Part shown: piece after piece, positions 41,202-51,282 of the stretch
Layout of the letters: every line of letters begins with the position of its first letter
How positions within the stretch are numbered: the first letter of the stretch is position 1
NCBI GenBank assembly: GCA_015063905.1
Contig: SVTF01000006.1
Coordinates: forward strand, 1 to 64,000
From: Oscillospiraceae bacterium
GTDB lineage: Bacteria; Bacillota; Clostridia; Oscillospirales; CAG-272
Length of the DNA: 64,000 bases
Reading direction: 5' to 3'
Notes under the pieces: model-generated
Databases searched by the model: none
What the model was told of the DNA's origin: nothing
What the model saw: the letters and a program-made list of their open reading frames with translations, nothing else
Program-made: the position numbers and the translations under genes

Positions 41202-41642
41202 TCATTTGGAATTCTGATTTTTTCCGTCCATATATTCGAGTGCTAAAGACAATACCTTTCGGTCGTTTGAGTGAGCGAGGAGCTTACTAGCTTCATCCGC
41301 GCGGATCCACTCCACCGCCACGACCTCGCTTTCCTGAGGAACGGTGTCGACCTTGTCTGTAGCCGCGACAAAATACACTACGGTCTTTTTTACACTCGGC
41401 TTTGGACTGTAATGTACTGTTTGTCTGAATTTATCTACTATCCTGATGTGGATGCCCGTTTCTTCAAAAACCTCTCTTTGCGCAGTCATAACCTCGCTCT
41501 CTCCGGGCTCAACGTGTCCCTTAGGAAAGGAGTGGCGGCTGCGCTCCGTGTGCTTTATCATCAAAACGTACCGCTGAAGCTTTCCTTCAGCGTCAGTCTC
41601 ATCTCTGAAAACCACGGCTCCGCACGATTTCTCATAAGTCAT
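41202..41642 (-). CDS. Nudix hydrolase
   Basis: 146 aa. ATG 41642 has GGAG eight nt upstream; the longer frame to 41726 lacks a site. The Nudix box GHVEPGESEVMTAQREVFEETGI is complete (key residues G, E, RE, EE and G). Members hydrolyse nucleoside diphosphates linked to other groups, such as ADP-ribose, oxidised dNTPs or Ap4A; the opening CGAVVFR and FPKGHVEPGE resemble the MutT/Ap4A group. It lies 95 bp after infB, before the operon terminator, where rbfA is often found. Confidence 0.93.
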   Translation of the reverse strand: MTYEKSCGAVVFRDETDAEGKLQRYVLMIKHTERSRHSFPKGHVEPGESEVMTAQREVFEETGIHIRIVDKFRQTVHYSPKPSVKKTVVYFVAATDKVDTVPQESEVVAVEWIRADEASKLLAHSNDRKVLSLALEYMDGKNQNSK

Positions 41643-41737
41643 TTTATCATCTCCAAACATGCGGCTCAAGCCTACTTTCGCCGCACAACGCAACGCGGGA
41701 CGCCGCATAAGGCGCCCGCCTTGCAATATTTTTTTGC

Positions 41738-44614
41738 TTATCTCTCGATCTCTTCCATAACAAAGGCTTCGAGAATATCGCCTTCCTTGATATCGTTGAA
41801 CTTTTCAAGTCCCACACCGCATTCGTAGCCTTGAGCTACCTCCTTGGCGTCATCCTTGAATCTCTTGAGCGAGGATATCTTATCCTCAAATATAACGATA
41901 CCGTCACGAACCACACGTATCTGAGCATGTCTTGCGATCTTACCGTCAAGAATATACGATCCCGCAATAGTGCCCACGCCGGGAACGTGAATGGTTTGAC
42001 GAACCTCCGCGTGTCCAAGCAGGTTTTCACGGAACTTGGGAGCAAGCATACCCTTCATAGCAGCCTCGATCTCCTCTATGCACTGATATATAACTCTATA
42101 CGTGCGAACGTCAACCCCCTGTCTTTCCGCGGAATCGATAGCAACCTTATCGGGACGAACGTTAAATCCGACGATTATAGCATTGGAAGCAGCGGCAAAC
42201 GTAACGTCTCCCTCTGTAATGCCTCCAACGGCACTGTGTATAACGTTAACTCTTACTTCTTCATTTGTCAGCTTGACCAAAGATGCCTTTACCGCCTCGG
42301 CGGAGCCGACAACGTCAGCCTTGACGATAATATTGAGATCCTTAACGCCCTCGCTGATCTGCGCAAACAGATCGTTAAGATTAGCTCTGGCATTTGCCTT
42401 GAAATATTCCTCTTTTGCCTTTGACTTTCTTTGGTCGGCAAGTGTTCTTGCCATTCTCTCGTCCTCTACCGCCGCGAATTCATCGCCCGACGTAGGAACT
42501 TCGGCAAGACCGATTATCTCAACAGGCACGGAGGGTCCCGCAACCTTTTGCTGTTTTCCCGTATGGTCTGTCATAGCTCTCACACGACCAACCGCAGTAC
42601 CCGCGATGACGATATCTCCGTTATGCAACGTACCGTTCTGCACAAGCACAGTAGCAACAGGACCGCGACCCTTATCAAGCTTTGCCTCGATAACGATACC
42701 CTTAGCGCGACGGTTGGGATTAGCTTTAAGCTCCTTGACCTCAGCAACAAGCAATACGTTCTCCAAAAGATCGTCGATACCCATATGAGTAAGCGCTGAT
42801 ACGGGAACACAGATAACGTCTCCGCCCCATTCCTCGGGAACAAGATCGTATTTTGTAAGCTCCTGCTTGATGGCGTCGGGGTTAGCCGTAGGCTTATCCA
42901 TCTTGTTGATCGCAACTATTATTTCTATTCCCGCAGCCTTGGCGTGATTTATTGCCTCAACGGTCTGGGGCATGATTCCATCATCCGCCGCAACAACGAG
43001 GATCGCGATATCGGTAGCCTGCGCACCTCTTGCGCGCATTGCCGTGAACGCCTCATGTCCGGGGGTGTCGAGGAAGGTTATATCCTGACCGTTTATCTTT
43101 ACTCTGTAAGCACCGATATGCTGGGTGATACCGCCCGCCTCGCCTGTGGTGACGTGTGTGTTTCTGATAGCGTCCAGCAAGGATGTCTTACCGTGGTCAA
43201 CGTGTCCCATAACGCAAACTACGGGCGCACGGGTAACAAGCTGATCCTCTGTATCCTCGGTTTCGTCAAACAGCTTTTCTTCGATAGTAACTACGACTGC
43301 CTTTTCGGGTTCCGCGCCAAGCTCTACCGCAACAAGCGCGGCTGTATCAAAATCTACTGTTTGGTTTGCGGTTGCCATCACGCCCATAAGCATGAGCTTT
43401 TTGATGACTTCTGCCACCGTTACCTTAAGCATAGCCGCAAGCTCGCTGATGACAATCTCCTCGGGTATCTGCACCTTTATTGGTCCCTTTACTATCGTAA
43501 CGGGAGCCTTTTGCTCGGGTTTTCCACCCTTCTTACCGTTCTTGCCCTTAGAGAAGGTGTTTTCCTGCCTTGTCTGGTTCTGCTGCTTTTTGAGCTTCTG
43601 GTTGTTGCCCGAGCGAAGATCTCTCTCGTTCTCCGCAACAAAATTATCCAGCTTTTCATCATATTTTGAAAGGTCTACGCTGGACGAACGTATATCTACC
43701 GTCTTTGCCGCGCCCTTCTTGTTTGTTCCGTCACCGCCCTTGGGTGTCTGCGCTCTTGTAATTATCTGGGGCTGAAATTTTTCTCTGGGAGCGGAAGGAA
43801 TATAGTCCTCCTTATCCATTCCCATGCCGCCTCTCTGCTGATTGAACTGAGGCTTCTGTCCCTGCTTTCTGTCATCGCGCTTCTGCGGGATGGACTGCCT
43901 TGAAAAATCAGGCGCTCCCATGCGGGAGAATCTATCCGATGCCACGCCCTGCGATCTCTGATCGTTGGGTCTGAACGAAGAATCGTTACGGGGCGTGAAC
44001 GCTGCGCCGTCCGTTCTCTTGTTCGCTGTAGCAAAGGCATCGTTTCTCGGTCTTGACGAATCCTGCGCACCTCTTTGTCTTGCTTTTTCCTGCGCAGCTC
44101 GCTCGATTGCCGCCGCGCGCGCCAAAGCTTCGGCTCTGTCTACCTTGGGCTGAACCTTGACTGCGGGCGCCACAGGCTTTTTCGCTTCTGCTTTCGGAAC
44201 CTCCGCGGTCTGTGCGTCGGTAGCCTTGGGAGCTTCTGTCTTGGCAGCGACAGTCTCCTTCTTGTCCTCCTTGAGCGCAACGACATCGGCAGCCTTGGAT
44301 TTTTGCGCTACCTTATCTTCTTCATTATTTTCAACAGACTTCTTTTGCTCTGCATCCTCGACCTTTTCAGCTGCTTCGGGCTTCTTTTCAAGCTTGGACG
44401 GGATATACGTTATTCCATCAATGTAATCGTAGATCTCCTCCACCTGATATTCCGCCGTTATTGCGTCGAAAAGAACGTTGAACTCGTGAGGCTCCAATGC
44501 TTTTTGCGCCTTAAGCTCAATTCCCTTCTTTGCCATAACATCAATTATTTCTTTGCTCTTGATATTAAGGTCCTTTGCCAGCTGATTAGCTTTGATCTGA
44601 GGTTTTACTGCCAT
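41738..44614 (-). CDS. infB: Translation initiation factor IF-2
   Basis: 958 aa. It is the GTPase that brings initiator fMet-tRNA to the 30S subunit. An IF2-N domain opens the protein ([17 protein letters not shown]), followed by a long charged, low-complexity region (~80-370) that varies between species and includes Arg/Gln/Asn-rich stretches. A second IF2-N domain lies at ~385-440. The G domain starts with [15 protein letters not shown] near residue 468, with DTPGHEAF and NKMDKP. Domains II, III and the fMet-tRNA-binding C-terminus follow. It is the last canonical gene of the rimP-nusA-ylxR-ylxQ-infB operon. Confidence 0.98.
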   Translation of the reverse strand: MAVKPQIKANQLAKDLNIKSKEIIDVMAKKGIELKAQKALEPHEFNVLFDAITAEYQVEEIYDYIDGITYIPSKLEKKPEAAEKVEDAEQKKSVENNEEDKVAQKSKAADVVALKEDKKETVAAKTEAPKATDAQTAEVPKAEAKKPVAPAVKVQPKVDRAEALARAAAIERAAQEKARQRGAQDSSRPRNDAFATANKRTDGAAFTPRNDSSFRPNDQRSQGVASDRFSRMGAPDFSRQSIPQKRDDRKQGQKPQFNQQRGGMGMDKEDYIPSAPREKFQPQIITRAQTPKGGDGTNKKGAAKTVDIRSSSVDLSKYDEKLDNFVAENERDLRSGNNQKLKKQQNQTRQENTFSKGKNGKKGGKPEQKAPVTIVKGPIKVQIPEEIVISELAAMLKVTVAEVIKKLMLMGVMATANQTVDFDTAALVAVELGAEPEKAVVVTIEEKLFDETEDTEDQLVTRAPVVCVMGHVDHGKTSLLDAIRNTHVTTGEAGGITQHIGAYRVKINGQDITFLDTPGHEAFTAMRARGAQATDIAILVVAADDGIMPQTVEAINHAKAAGIEIIVAINKMDKPTANPDAIKQELTKYDLVPEEWGGDVICVPVSALTHMGIDDLLENVLLVAEVKELKANPNRRAKGIVIEAKLDKGRGPVATVLVQNGTLHNGDIVIAGTAVGRVRAMTDHTGKQQKVAGPSVPVEIIGLAEVPTSGDEFAAVEDERMARTLADQRKSKAKEEYFKANARANLNDLFAQISEGVKDLNIIVKADVVGSAEAVKASLVKLTNEEVRVNVIHSAVGGITEGDVTFAAASNAIIVGFNVRPDKVAIDSAERQGVDVRTYRVIYQCIEEIEAAMKGMLAPKFRENLLGHAEVRQTIHVPGVGTIAGSYILDGKIARHAQIRVVRDGIVIFEDKISSLKRFKDDAKEVAQGYECGVGLEKFNDIKEGDILEAFVMEEIER

Positions 44615-44674
44615 AAATTATACCCATACCTTTCCGGTTTTTAACGATGTTGATTGCCTTGATTTACACTCAAA

Positions 44675-45013
44675 TCAAGAAAGCTTCATAAGCAGCGCGC
44701 GGCAAAAGCTTGCATCATTTATTGCTACCGCCGCAACCGCTCCGCTCTTTCCAACCGCCCGCGCAAGCGCCTCACAGTCGGAACTTATTCTTACGTGCTT
44801 TACGTTGTAATATGCACACCTGTCGGTTATTCTCTTGTGTGTGTTTTGGGACGTATCCGATGCCTCGATGACGATAACGTTCACCTCGCCGCGAAAATCT
44901 CCCCGCTCCGACTTCTTTTTGAGCGCGTCGCATATCATAGGAACTCCTATAACTATCTTTCCCGCGGCGCGACACAGCCCAACGATGCCGAGAATGTTCT
45001 TTTCGTCAGTCAT
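44675..45013 (-). CDS. ylxQ: L7Ae/L30e-family RNA-binding protein (YlxQ)
   Basis: 112 aa. ATG 45013 overlaps the end of ylxR and has GGAG nine nt upstream; the longer frame would use TTG. The fold signature is GLCRAAGKIVIGVPMICDAL, then VIVIEASDTSQNTHKRI, typical of bacterial L7Ae-like proteins that bind kink-turn RNA. Its position between ylxR and infB is the conserved Firmicutes order. Confidence 0.92.
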   Translation of the reverse strand: MTDEKNILGIVGLCRAAGKIVIGVPMICDALKKKSERGDFRGEVNVIVIEASDTSQNTHKRITDRCAYYNVKHVRISSDCEALARAVGKSGAVAAVAINDASFCRALLMKLS

Positions 45014-45305
45014 TTTCGCCGTCTCCAAGCCCGTCTATACGAGCCTCCATAGCATCGTATATTTCTTCCGGGATACTGCATCCCAGCACGCTCTCTATGC
45101 GCTTTGATTTACGCGCCCTTGAAAAGCACGATCTCTCGGGACATATATATGCACCGCGTCCCGACGTTTTTCCAACGGTGTCGAGAACTATCGCTCCGTC
45201 AGGGCATCTTACCACGCGTATCAATTCCTTTTTCGGTCTATGCGCGTTACAACCAAGGCACTGACGCTCGGGAATCTTTCTTACCTTTTGCGCACTATTC
45301 TTCAT
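45006..45305 (-). CDS. ylxR: YlxR family RNA-binding protein (RNase P modulator RnpM)
   Basis: 99 aa. Hallmarks: RKIPERQCLGCNAHRPKKEL with the CxxC pair, LIRVVR, and GRGAYIC with a further Cys, forming the basic YlxR surface. B. subtilis YlxR/RnpM binds the RNase P RNA and modulates its activity. I start at ATG 45305 (AGGTGG upstream); a GTG three codons earlier is possible. It overlaps ylxQ by 8 nt and follows nusA by 34 nt. Confidence 0.94.
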   Translation of the reverse strand: MKNSAQKVRKIPERQCLGCNAHRPKKELIRVVRCPDGAIVLDTVGKTSGRGAYICPERSCFSRARKSKRIESVLGCSIPEEIYDAMEARIDGLGDGEND

Positions 45306-45339
45306 ATATGCCACCTCGAGCTATAATACCTTTTAACTA

Positions 45340-46395
45340 TTATTCCTCAAAGCGCGAGGCCTTTTGCAAGCCCTCCGCGTTTATGTCTATCTTTATACCT
45401 GTAAGCTTTGCGGCAAGACGCACGTTCTGTCCCTTAGCTCCGATAGCCAAGGAAAGCTGCTCGGGAGCTACGGTAACTCGGCAGAATCTGTCGCCGTCCA
45501 TCTCAACACCAAGCACGGTAGCGGGAGAAAGAGCCGCGGTAACGTACTCTTCCGGAACCTCGCTATATCTTACGATATCTATCTTCTCCCCGCAAAGCTC
45601 CTCAAGTATTCCGTCGATTCTCATTCCGTGCGTACCGATGCAAGCGCCAACCGCGTCCACGCTCTCGTCTCTGGAGAATACCGCGATCTTGGTTCTGGAG
45701 CCCGCCTCTCGAGATACACCCTTGATAACCACGATACCGTCCGTTATTTCGGGAATCTCCATTTCAAACATACGGCGAACGAATCCGGGGTGAACTCTGG
45801 AAAGCGTTACTATCGGTCCGCGCATATCCTTGTTGACCTCCTGAATGAATACTCTGACAACGTCGCCAACCTCGAAATACTCTCCGGGGATCTGCTCGGA
45901 TTTAGGAAGCACAGCCTTGCCAGTTCCCGTGTCAAGAAGAACGTTACCCGTTTCATAATCCACCTTAAGCACGGTGGCGGTGATTATCTCCTCTCGCTTG
46001 GACTCATACGCTTCCTGCATAGCCTTATGCTCGCCCTCGCGTATGCCCTGGATGATTACAGACTTTGCGGCTCCCGCGGAAAGACGGCGGAAGTTCTTGG
46101 TCTTTACCTCAAACTCAACTATCTTACCAAGCGTATTTCTCTTGCTTATAGCCTTTGCGTCCTCAAGAGAGATCTGAACGGAGGGGTCCTCAACCACCTC
46201 AACAACTTCCTTCTGCTGATATACTCTTACGTCCTTTTTCGCAGGGTCGATATGCACTCTTACATTGGTGTTGCTTCCGTATTCCTTTTTAAAAGCGGAG
46301 ATGAGCGCCGCCTCGATCTTTTCGATCATATAGCTCTGGGGAATACCTTTTTCTCTTTCAAGGAGCTCAAGTGCTGTAAAAAACTCTGTGTTCAT
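45340..46395 (-). CDS. nusA: Transcription termination/antitermination factor NusA
   Basis: 351 aa, the length of Gram-positive NusA without the E. coli C-terminal acidic repeats. The N-terminal RNA-polymerase-binding domain (MNTEFFTALELLEREKGI), the S1 domain (~130-200), and two KH domains with GACIGTHGMRIDGILEEL and AIGAKGQNVRLAAKLTG are all visible. It controls pausing, termination and antitermination. Ribosome site AAAGGA is about 12 nt before the ATG. It lies in the usual place after rimP. Confidence 0.98.
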   Translation of the reverse strand: MNTEFFTALELLEREKGIPQSYMIEKIEAALISAFKKEYGSNTNVRVHIDPAKKDVRVYQQKEVVEVVEDPSVQISLEDAKAISKRNTLGKIVEFEVKTKNFRRLSAGAAKSVIIQGIREGEHKAMQEAYESKREEIITATVLKVDYETGNVLLDTGTGKAVLPKSEQIPGEYFEVGDVVRVFIQEVNKDMRGPIVTLSRVHPGFVRRMFEMEIPEITDGIVVIKGVSREAGSRTKIAVFSRDESVDAVGACIGTHGMRIDGILEELCGEKIDIVRYSEVPEEYVTAALSPATVLGVEMDGDRFCRVTVAPEQLSLAIGAKGQNVRLAAKLTGIKIDINAEGLQKASRFEE

Positions 46396-46435
46396 TTGAT
46401 TTAAAATCCTTTCGAATGTATGTTTGTGTTATTAT

Positions 46436-46918
46436 TTACGAATTTCCAAAGTCAAAATACGTTGCGATCTTTGCAATCTCGTCCGGCTTGAACGTTTCAT
46501 TGTTACCGTTTACCGAAACCACAATATTTCCGTCTTCATCGTATCCGCAAAGCTCCCCGCGGAAAGCCTTGCTTCCGTTTCTCGGCGCATAAAGCTTGAC
46601 CTCAACGTCCCATCCCTCACACGCATCGATATGCTCGGGATACTTCAGCTCTCTCTCTATTCCGGGAGAGGACACCTCCAAAATATACGACTCGTTTATC
46701 GGATCGGCCTCGTCAAGTATAGGGTCGATGGCACGGTGAAACTTCTCACAGTCTTCAATGCTTATGCCGTCTTCATTATCAAGTGTTATGCGCAGATATT
46801 TATCGGCGCCTTCCTTGCAAAATTCAACGTCCCAGATAAAATATCCCATTTCGTCCGCAACGGGAGCTATCAGCCGTCTTACCGCGGACGCTACGTTTTT
46901 GTTGGTGTTATTTTTCAT
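46436..46918 (-). CDS. rimP: Ribosome maturation factor RimP
   Basis: 160 aa. It assists maturation of the 30S subunit. Family motifs: DVEFCKEGADKYLRITLDN, then SIEDCEKFHRAIDPILDE and LEVSSPGIERELKYPEH. AAAGGA precedes the ATG. It is first in the nusA-infB operon, behind a promoter 170 bp upstream. The leader can form a small hairpin (GAGTGG/CCACTC at 47038-47059), which could mark regulation, but I would not call it an attenuator. Confidence 0.97.
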   Translation of the reverse strand: MKNNTNKNVASAVRRLIAPVADEMGYFIWDVEFCKEGADKYLRITLDNEDGISIEDCEKFHRAIDPILDEADPINESYILEVSSPGIERELKYPEHIDACEGWDVEVKLYAPRNGSKAFRGELCGYDEDGNIVVSVNGNNETFKPDEIAKIATYFDFGNS

Positions 46919-47085
46919 TTTTGGTTTCCTTTACGATCGTTTTAAAAGCCGCGCCCTGATCTGTTCACGAACAAACAGGCAATCATAGCCATCTGACCTC
47001 GCATACCTTTTGCGCAACTTGCCTAAACAAAATTTAAGAGTGGATTTTGACACCCACTCAAGCTTACACTATCGATTCTAGTGGC

Positions 47086-47114
47086 ATTATAGCACATTTT
47101 TTCGCAGATTGCAA
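47086..47114 (-). promoter_or_regulatory. Promoter of the rimP-nusA-infB operon
   Basis: Minus strand TTGCAA, 17 bp, TATAAT with extended TGC before the -10; leader about 160 nt. Confidence 0.82.
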
Positions 47115-47214
47115 TAGTTTTTTGAATTTTTTCAAAAAAAGCGGACTTTTTAATGTGTTTCTATATTAGATGTAGCAAAAAACAAAATATTTTTTAAAAA
47201 CATTGCGAATTCTG

Positions 47215-47243
47215 TTTACAAAACCGCTTTGATGTGGTATAAT
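47215..47243 (+). promoter_or_regulatory. Promoter of the yybS-gdpP-rplI unit
   Basis: TTTACA at 47215, 17 bp, TATAAT at 47238-47243. It is divergent from the nusA-operon promoter. Confidence 0.82.
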
Positions 47244-47312
47244 GATATAATGATTTATCATGGAAAGTTTTGCCTTTAGGAAAAGCTAATTTTACCGCAA
47301 GGAGAGGTCGTT

Positions 47313-48518
47313 GTGAATTCTTACGCACACACACAAATGCATACGCGTGTCGCGCGCAGCACGGGAGCAGGAGCATCCTTCCCTATGATCGCCGCCTCGT
47401 TCGTTATCCTTATGTGCGTTATCTATTCGGCGCTACTCCCCTGTACCCTGTCCGCATCAAAGCTTACAGAAGTGCTTGCGTGGATAATTTGCGTTCTTTG
47501 CGCCGCCTTTGCGGTGCTCTTTACCAAAAAGTTTTCCACACTTATCATTACCGTATTTTTGATATCCATGTCGTCCGCGATCTCGGGGCTTGTTATCCCT
47601 GTGGCATTTATTATGGGAACGGTATTTTCCATTGGTGCTTATGCTTGCTTGGTAGCCGTTGGCAAAAGATCTCATTATGTTTTTCTTGCAGGCTGCCCCA
47701 TCCTTGCATACGTGTTTTCACTGGTTCTGTCAGGCGATATTATTTTTTCCTTCACCTGCATATTGTGGATGTCTCCCGCTCTCGCCCTGGGCCTTGCCAC
47801 CCGCGACCGCAAGGGAAGGACAAAGGCAATATTTGAGTTCTGCGTATGGTTTGTTTTGTGCGCGCTTCTGACCGCCGCAACGTATACGTACGCAGCGCAC
47901 GGATCTTTTGCTCCTTCTGCATTTGTTTCTACCGCGCGCGAAATGCGGCAAGCATTTATCGACTTTTTTGCAGGGCAAATAGCATTGGCGGGAAAGATTG
48001 AGCTTTCAAAGGCAATAATGCACGAGTTATCCTCGCTCGCGGACCTCTACATAAACATCATATCGGGAATCTTCGTCGCGGCATTCTGCATCCTTGGTTT
48101 TTTGGCTTGCAAAATAATGACCGCAATTTTAGAACGGTATGAATTCAATGCGACAGCAACACCTTGTAAATCTAAGATAAGCGTCAGCGTTACCGCCTCA
48201 ATTATATTTATTGCGGCGTACGTTCTGTCCTCCGCCAGCAGCTCCTCGGGCAGTGTGTCCATGATCGCCACCGTTGCGCAAAACTTATGTATCATGTTTG
48301 TTCCCGCGCTTACGGTGATAGGAGTCTATGCCATTGCCGCAGTTGTCAAGCGATTTGGCTTCTGGGGATTTGCGCTTTGCGCGGCAATACCGCTGATCTC
48401 ATCATTGATAGATATCCCCGTTATTTATCTTTTGGCGCTTTCAGGCGCCGCATATACGCTCATCGTCCGCACTGATGATTGGGCAAAACAACATTACAGC
48501 AAAGGAGACGGCATATGA
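47313..48518 (+). CDS. yybS: YybS-like (DUF2232) membrane protein
   Basis: 401 aa from a GTG at 47313, with AAGGAGAG at good distance. It is highly hydrophobic, with about eight to ten membrane segments. The sequence alone would be hard to place. The order YybS-GdpP-L9-DnaB, conserved in Bacilli and Clostridia, supports the assignment. The family has no established function; some members resemble substrate-binding membrane components. Its stop overlaps the gdpP start (ATGA). Confidence 0.8.
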   Translation: MNSYAHTQMHTRVARSTGAGASFPMIAASFVILMCVIYSALLPCTLSASKLTEVLAWIICVLCAAFAVLFTKKFSTLIITVFLISMSSAISGLVIPVAFIMGTVFSIGAYACLVAVGKRSHYVFLAGCPILAYVFSLVLSGDIIFSFTCILWMSPALALGLATRDRKGRTKAIFEFCVWFVLCALLTAATYTYAAHGSFAPSAFVSTAREMRQAFIDFFAGQIALAGKIELSKAIMHELSSLADLYINIISGIFVAAFCILGFLACKIMTAILERYEFNATATPCKSKISVSVTASIIFIAAYVLSSASSSSGSVSMIATVAQNLCIMFVPALTVIGVYAIAAVVKRFGFWGFALCAAIPLISSLIDIPVIYLLALSGAAYTLIVRTDDWAKQHYSKGDGI

Positions 48519-50680
48519 GCAAAAAGAATAAAAACACTCAATACCGCAATTCCAATCAAGCCAAACGCTCCGACAGATTTTCGGTTGAGCTTGGCGCTCC
48601 TCTGATATTCTGTACGGCAGAAGCCATCGTCTTGGCGGCTCTGTGCTTGGTTATCAACTTTTTTCTCAAAACAGAGGATAACGCAAAGATCATTTCCCTG
48701 ATCTCGGTTTTATCCCTTCCCTTTTACATCTGCTCTGCGGGAGTGCTCTGCCTTATATACACTGCTCGCTCGCTTAAGGTAAAAAGAGCAAAATATGACG
48801 CAAAGCTGCTTGAAACAGAAATTTACGATATTTTCAGATACATAATCGATCTGCCGTACGCAGTTATCGATTCATCGGGAAAGGTTAAGATAATAAACGG
48901 CGCTATGCAGGATATTCTGGGATTCAAGCGCGCTGTAAGCGGGATCGAGCTCTCGGAGATATGCTCCGTTCCCGTTAAGACCGTTATGGCTAACGCAAAG
49001 AACCGCGATGCCTACGTTTCAGACGTGGTTTACGATCTGCCCGAGGACGCAGACCGTCATGAGAGTGCCGTTGCCGCGCTTGCGGACGGAAGAAGATACG
49101 AGGCGGTATCATATTTATTCAAGGTCCAAGGCGAAAACTACTATTTCATCGTATTCCGCGACGTAGAAAGCTACTTGTCTCTCGCCGAAAAGCACGAGGC
49201 GGAAAGTCCCGTTGTCGCATACATACAGCTCGACAATCTTCAGGAGCTTACTCAATATGTCCGCGCAGATCACCGTTCCGCGTCTGCCGAGGCTGAAAAC
49301 ATTCTGAGAGATTGGGTAAACGGCATGAACGGCTTTATCCGCGAATACACCCGAGATAAATACGTAGCCGTATTCTCAAAGCGCAACCTTATAGAGCAGA
49401 TGCGCAACGAATTTGAGATACAAAAGAGGATCATGGCGCTGAAAATCGGCGACAACTCCTTCCCTATCACGGTATCAATGGGAATTTCCGCGGTTGGAGA
49501 TTCGCTTGAGAAAAAAGAAAAGTCGGCGCATCATGCGCTCAATATGGCTATACAGCGCGGAGGAAACCAGGTTGCTATAAGACGAGAGGACGAAACGGGA
49601 TACGTATTCTTTGGCGGAACTCACAAAACAATAGAGAATAACACGACCATCGTCTCCAGAGTAACGGGAGAGCTGCTTGAAACCAAGATAGCAAAGGCAT
49701 CCAACGTCTTAATAATGGGTCACTCAAACCCCGACTTTGATTCGGTTGGTTCTTGCGTCGGTATCGCGCGCTTTGCCCTTTCCGTTATTGAAAGCAGATC
49801 GCGCTCATGCACCGTTAACATTATTACGGACAAAGGCTCCGACAGCTTCCGCACGTGCTATGATCAGCTCGCTTCCATGAACGTATACGGCGACGTATTT
49901 ATCAATCGCGAGGTGGCAAAGGATCTTGTAACACCCGAGACCCTGCTCATAATTTGTGACGTTAATAACCCCAGAATATACGAGGCCCCCGAGCTTGTGG
50001 ATATGATAACGGATATAGCTCTCATAGACCATCACCGTCTATCCGAAACGCTTCCGTACGATCCCTTCTTGCAGTACGTGGAGACCACCAAATCCTCCGC
50101 CTCGGAGATAGTAGCGGAAATACTTTATTATAGTAAGTTCGGCGACAAGCTCCACAAAGAAGAGGCAGAGGTATTGCTCTCGGGAATAATGCTCGACACA
50201 CAGAACTTCACGAGAAACGCGGGCGCGCAAACCTTTGAAATGACAAGATATCTGTACTCGCGCGGCGCGCACACCGGGGTGGTTCGCGAATTCTTTAATG
50301 AAAGCCTTGATGAGCTTCTTCTCACCGGAGAATTTGAATCAAAGGCGCGCATATACCGCAACGACGTGGCGATAACCTGGATGACACTCGACAGACCCGC
50401 AAAGAGCGATGACAGAGTAATTGCAGCCAAGGTGGCAGACAATCTTCTCAAGGTAAAGGGCGTGAAAGCATCCTTTGCGCTGGTCAAGATAGATAATGAC
50501 GTAGTTATCTCGGGACGCTCCAAGGGCGCCGTTAACGTTCAGCTCATTCTTGAGCGACTTAAGGGCGGCGGTCACTTTGATATTGCGGGCGCACAGGTTA
50601 AAAACTCAAGCTTAACAAAAGCTTGTGAAATGCTCAAGGACGCGATCGACGACTATTTTGAGTACGATCATCACAATTGA
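48515..50680 (+). CDS. gdpP: Cyclic-di-AMP phosphodiesterase GdpP
   Basis: 721 aa. ATG 48515 has AAAGGAGA upstream. Domain order fits GdpP: two membrane helices (~27-75), a degenerate PAS domain (~100-180), a degenerate GGDEF domain (~185-310), then DHH/DHHA1. Catalytic metal-binding motifs are NPDFDSVG near residue 407, the Asp of ICDVN, LIDHHR near 507, and GGGHFDIAGA near the C-terminus. It degrades c-di-AMP and so affects cell-wall, potassium and stress control. It is translationally coupled to yybS and followed by rplI after 39 nt. Confidence 0.97.
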   Translation: MSKKNKNTQYRNSNQAKRSDRFSVELGAPLIFCTAEAIVLAALCLVINFFLKTEDNAKIISLISVLSLPFYICSAGVLCLIYTARSLKVKRAKYDAKLLETEIYDIFRYIIDLPYAVIDSSGKVKIINGAMQDILGFKRAVSGIELSEICSVPVKTVMANAKNRDAYVSDVVYDLPEDADRHESAVAALADGRRYEAVSYLFKVQGENYYFIVFRDVESYLSLAEKHEAESPVVAYIQLDNLQELTQYVRADHRSASAEAENILRDWVNGMNGFIREYTRDKYVAVFSKRNLIEQMRNEFEIQKRIMALKIGDNSFPITVSMGISAVGDSLEKKEKSAHHALNMAIQRGGNQVAIRREDETGYVFFGGTHKTIENNTTIVSRVTGELLETKIAKASNVLIMGHSNPDFDSVGSCVGIARFALSVIESRSRSCTVNIITDKGSDSFRTCYDQLASMNVYGDVFINREVAKDLVTPETLLIICDVNNPRIYEAPELVDMITDIALIDHHRLSETLPYDPFLQYVETTKSSASEIVAEILYYSKFGDKLHKEEAEVLLSGIMLDTQNFTRNAGAQTFEMTRYLYSRGAHTGVVREFFNESLDELLLTGEFESKARIYRNDVAITWMTLDRPAKSDDRVIAAKVADNLLKVKGVKASFALVKIDNDVVISGRSKGAVNVQLILERLKGGGHFDIAGAQVKNSSLTKACEMLKDAIDDYFEYDHHN

Positions 50681-50719
50681 TTTAAAACACAGTTATAGCA
50701 TAGTATTGGAGATAGAACA

Positions 50720-51163
50720 ATGAAAGTATTACTTTTAGCAGATGTTAAGGGTCAGGGTAAAAAGGATCAGATAATTGAGGTATCTGACGGATACGCAAGA
50801 AATTTTCTCTTTCCTAAAAAGCTGGCGGTAGTAGCCGATAACAAGGCAATGTCCGAAGCGAAAAGCAAGGAAGAGGCAAAGCAATACAAGCTGGCAGAGG
50901 AAAAAAAGGCAGCAAAGGCACTTGCCGACAAAATCAGCGCTTTGACGGTAACTGTAACGGCATCCTCCGGCGCTGACGGACGTCTTTACGGCTCTGTGAC
51001 CGCCAAGGATATAGCGGAAAAGCTTGCGTCTCAGCATAAGATCGAAATCGACAAGAGAAAATTGGTCCTCAAGGATAATATCAAGACTTACGGCACGTTT
51101 GAGATAGACGTAAAGGTATATCCCGAGATAAGCGCCAAGCTCAAAGTCAAAGTTACAGAGTAA
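50720..51163 (+). CDS. rplI: 50S ribosomal protein L9
   Basis: 147 aa. [20 protein letters not shown], then [16 protein letters not shown] is the L9 N-terminal rRNA-binding domain. A long Lys/Glu-rich connecting helix (~40-80) and a C-terminal domain with [18 protein letters not shown] follow. GGAGATAG precedes the ATG. It sits between gdpP and dnaB, as in other Firmicutes. Confidence 0.98.
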   Translation: MKVLLLADVKGQGKKDQIIEVSDGYARNFLFPKKLAVVADNKAMSEAKSKEEAKQYKLAEEKKAAKALADKISALTVTVTASSGADGRLYGSVTAKDIAEKLASQHKIEIDKRKLVLKDNIKTYGTFEIDVKVYPEISAKLKVKVTE

Positions 51164-51187
51164 CAGATCTATACACCCAAGTATGAA

Positions 51188-51209
51188 CTCATGCTTTTTT
51201 GCGCATGAG
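51188..51209 (+). other. Small hairpin between rplI and dnaB
   Basis: CTCATGC pairs with GCATGAG around TTTTTTGC. It lacks a downstream T-run, so transcription probably continues into dnaB. Confidence 0.4.
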
Positions 51210-51282
51210 CGGCGCGCCTAAAAGCTGTTATCTTTCGTAACACCCGCGCGCATTTCATCAACACGATTAACAGGAGATTAAT

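Noticed and set aside
47038..47059. Attenuator in the rimP leader
   Set aside because: The stem is only 6 bp and the following T-run is interrupted; no alternative pairing is obvious.
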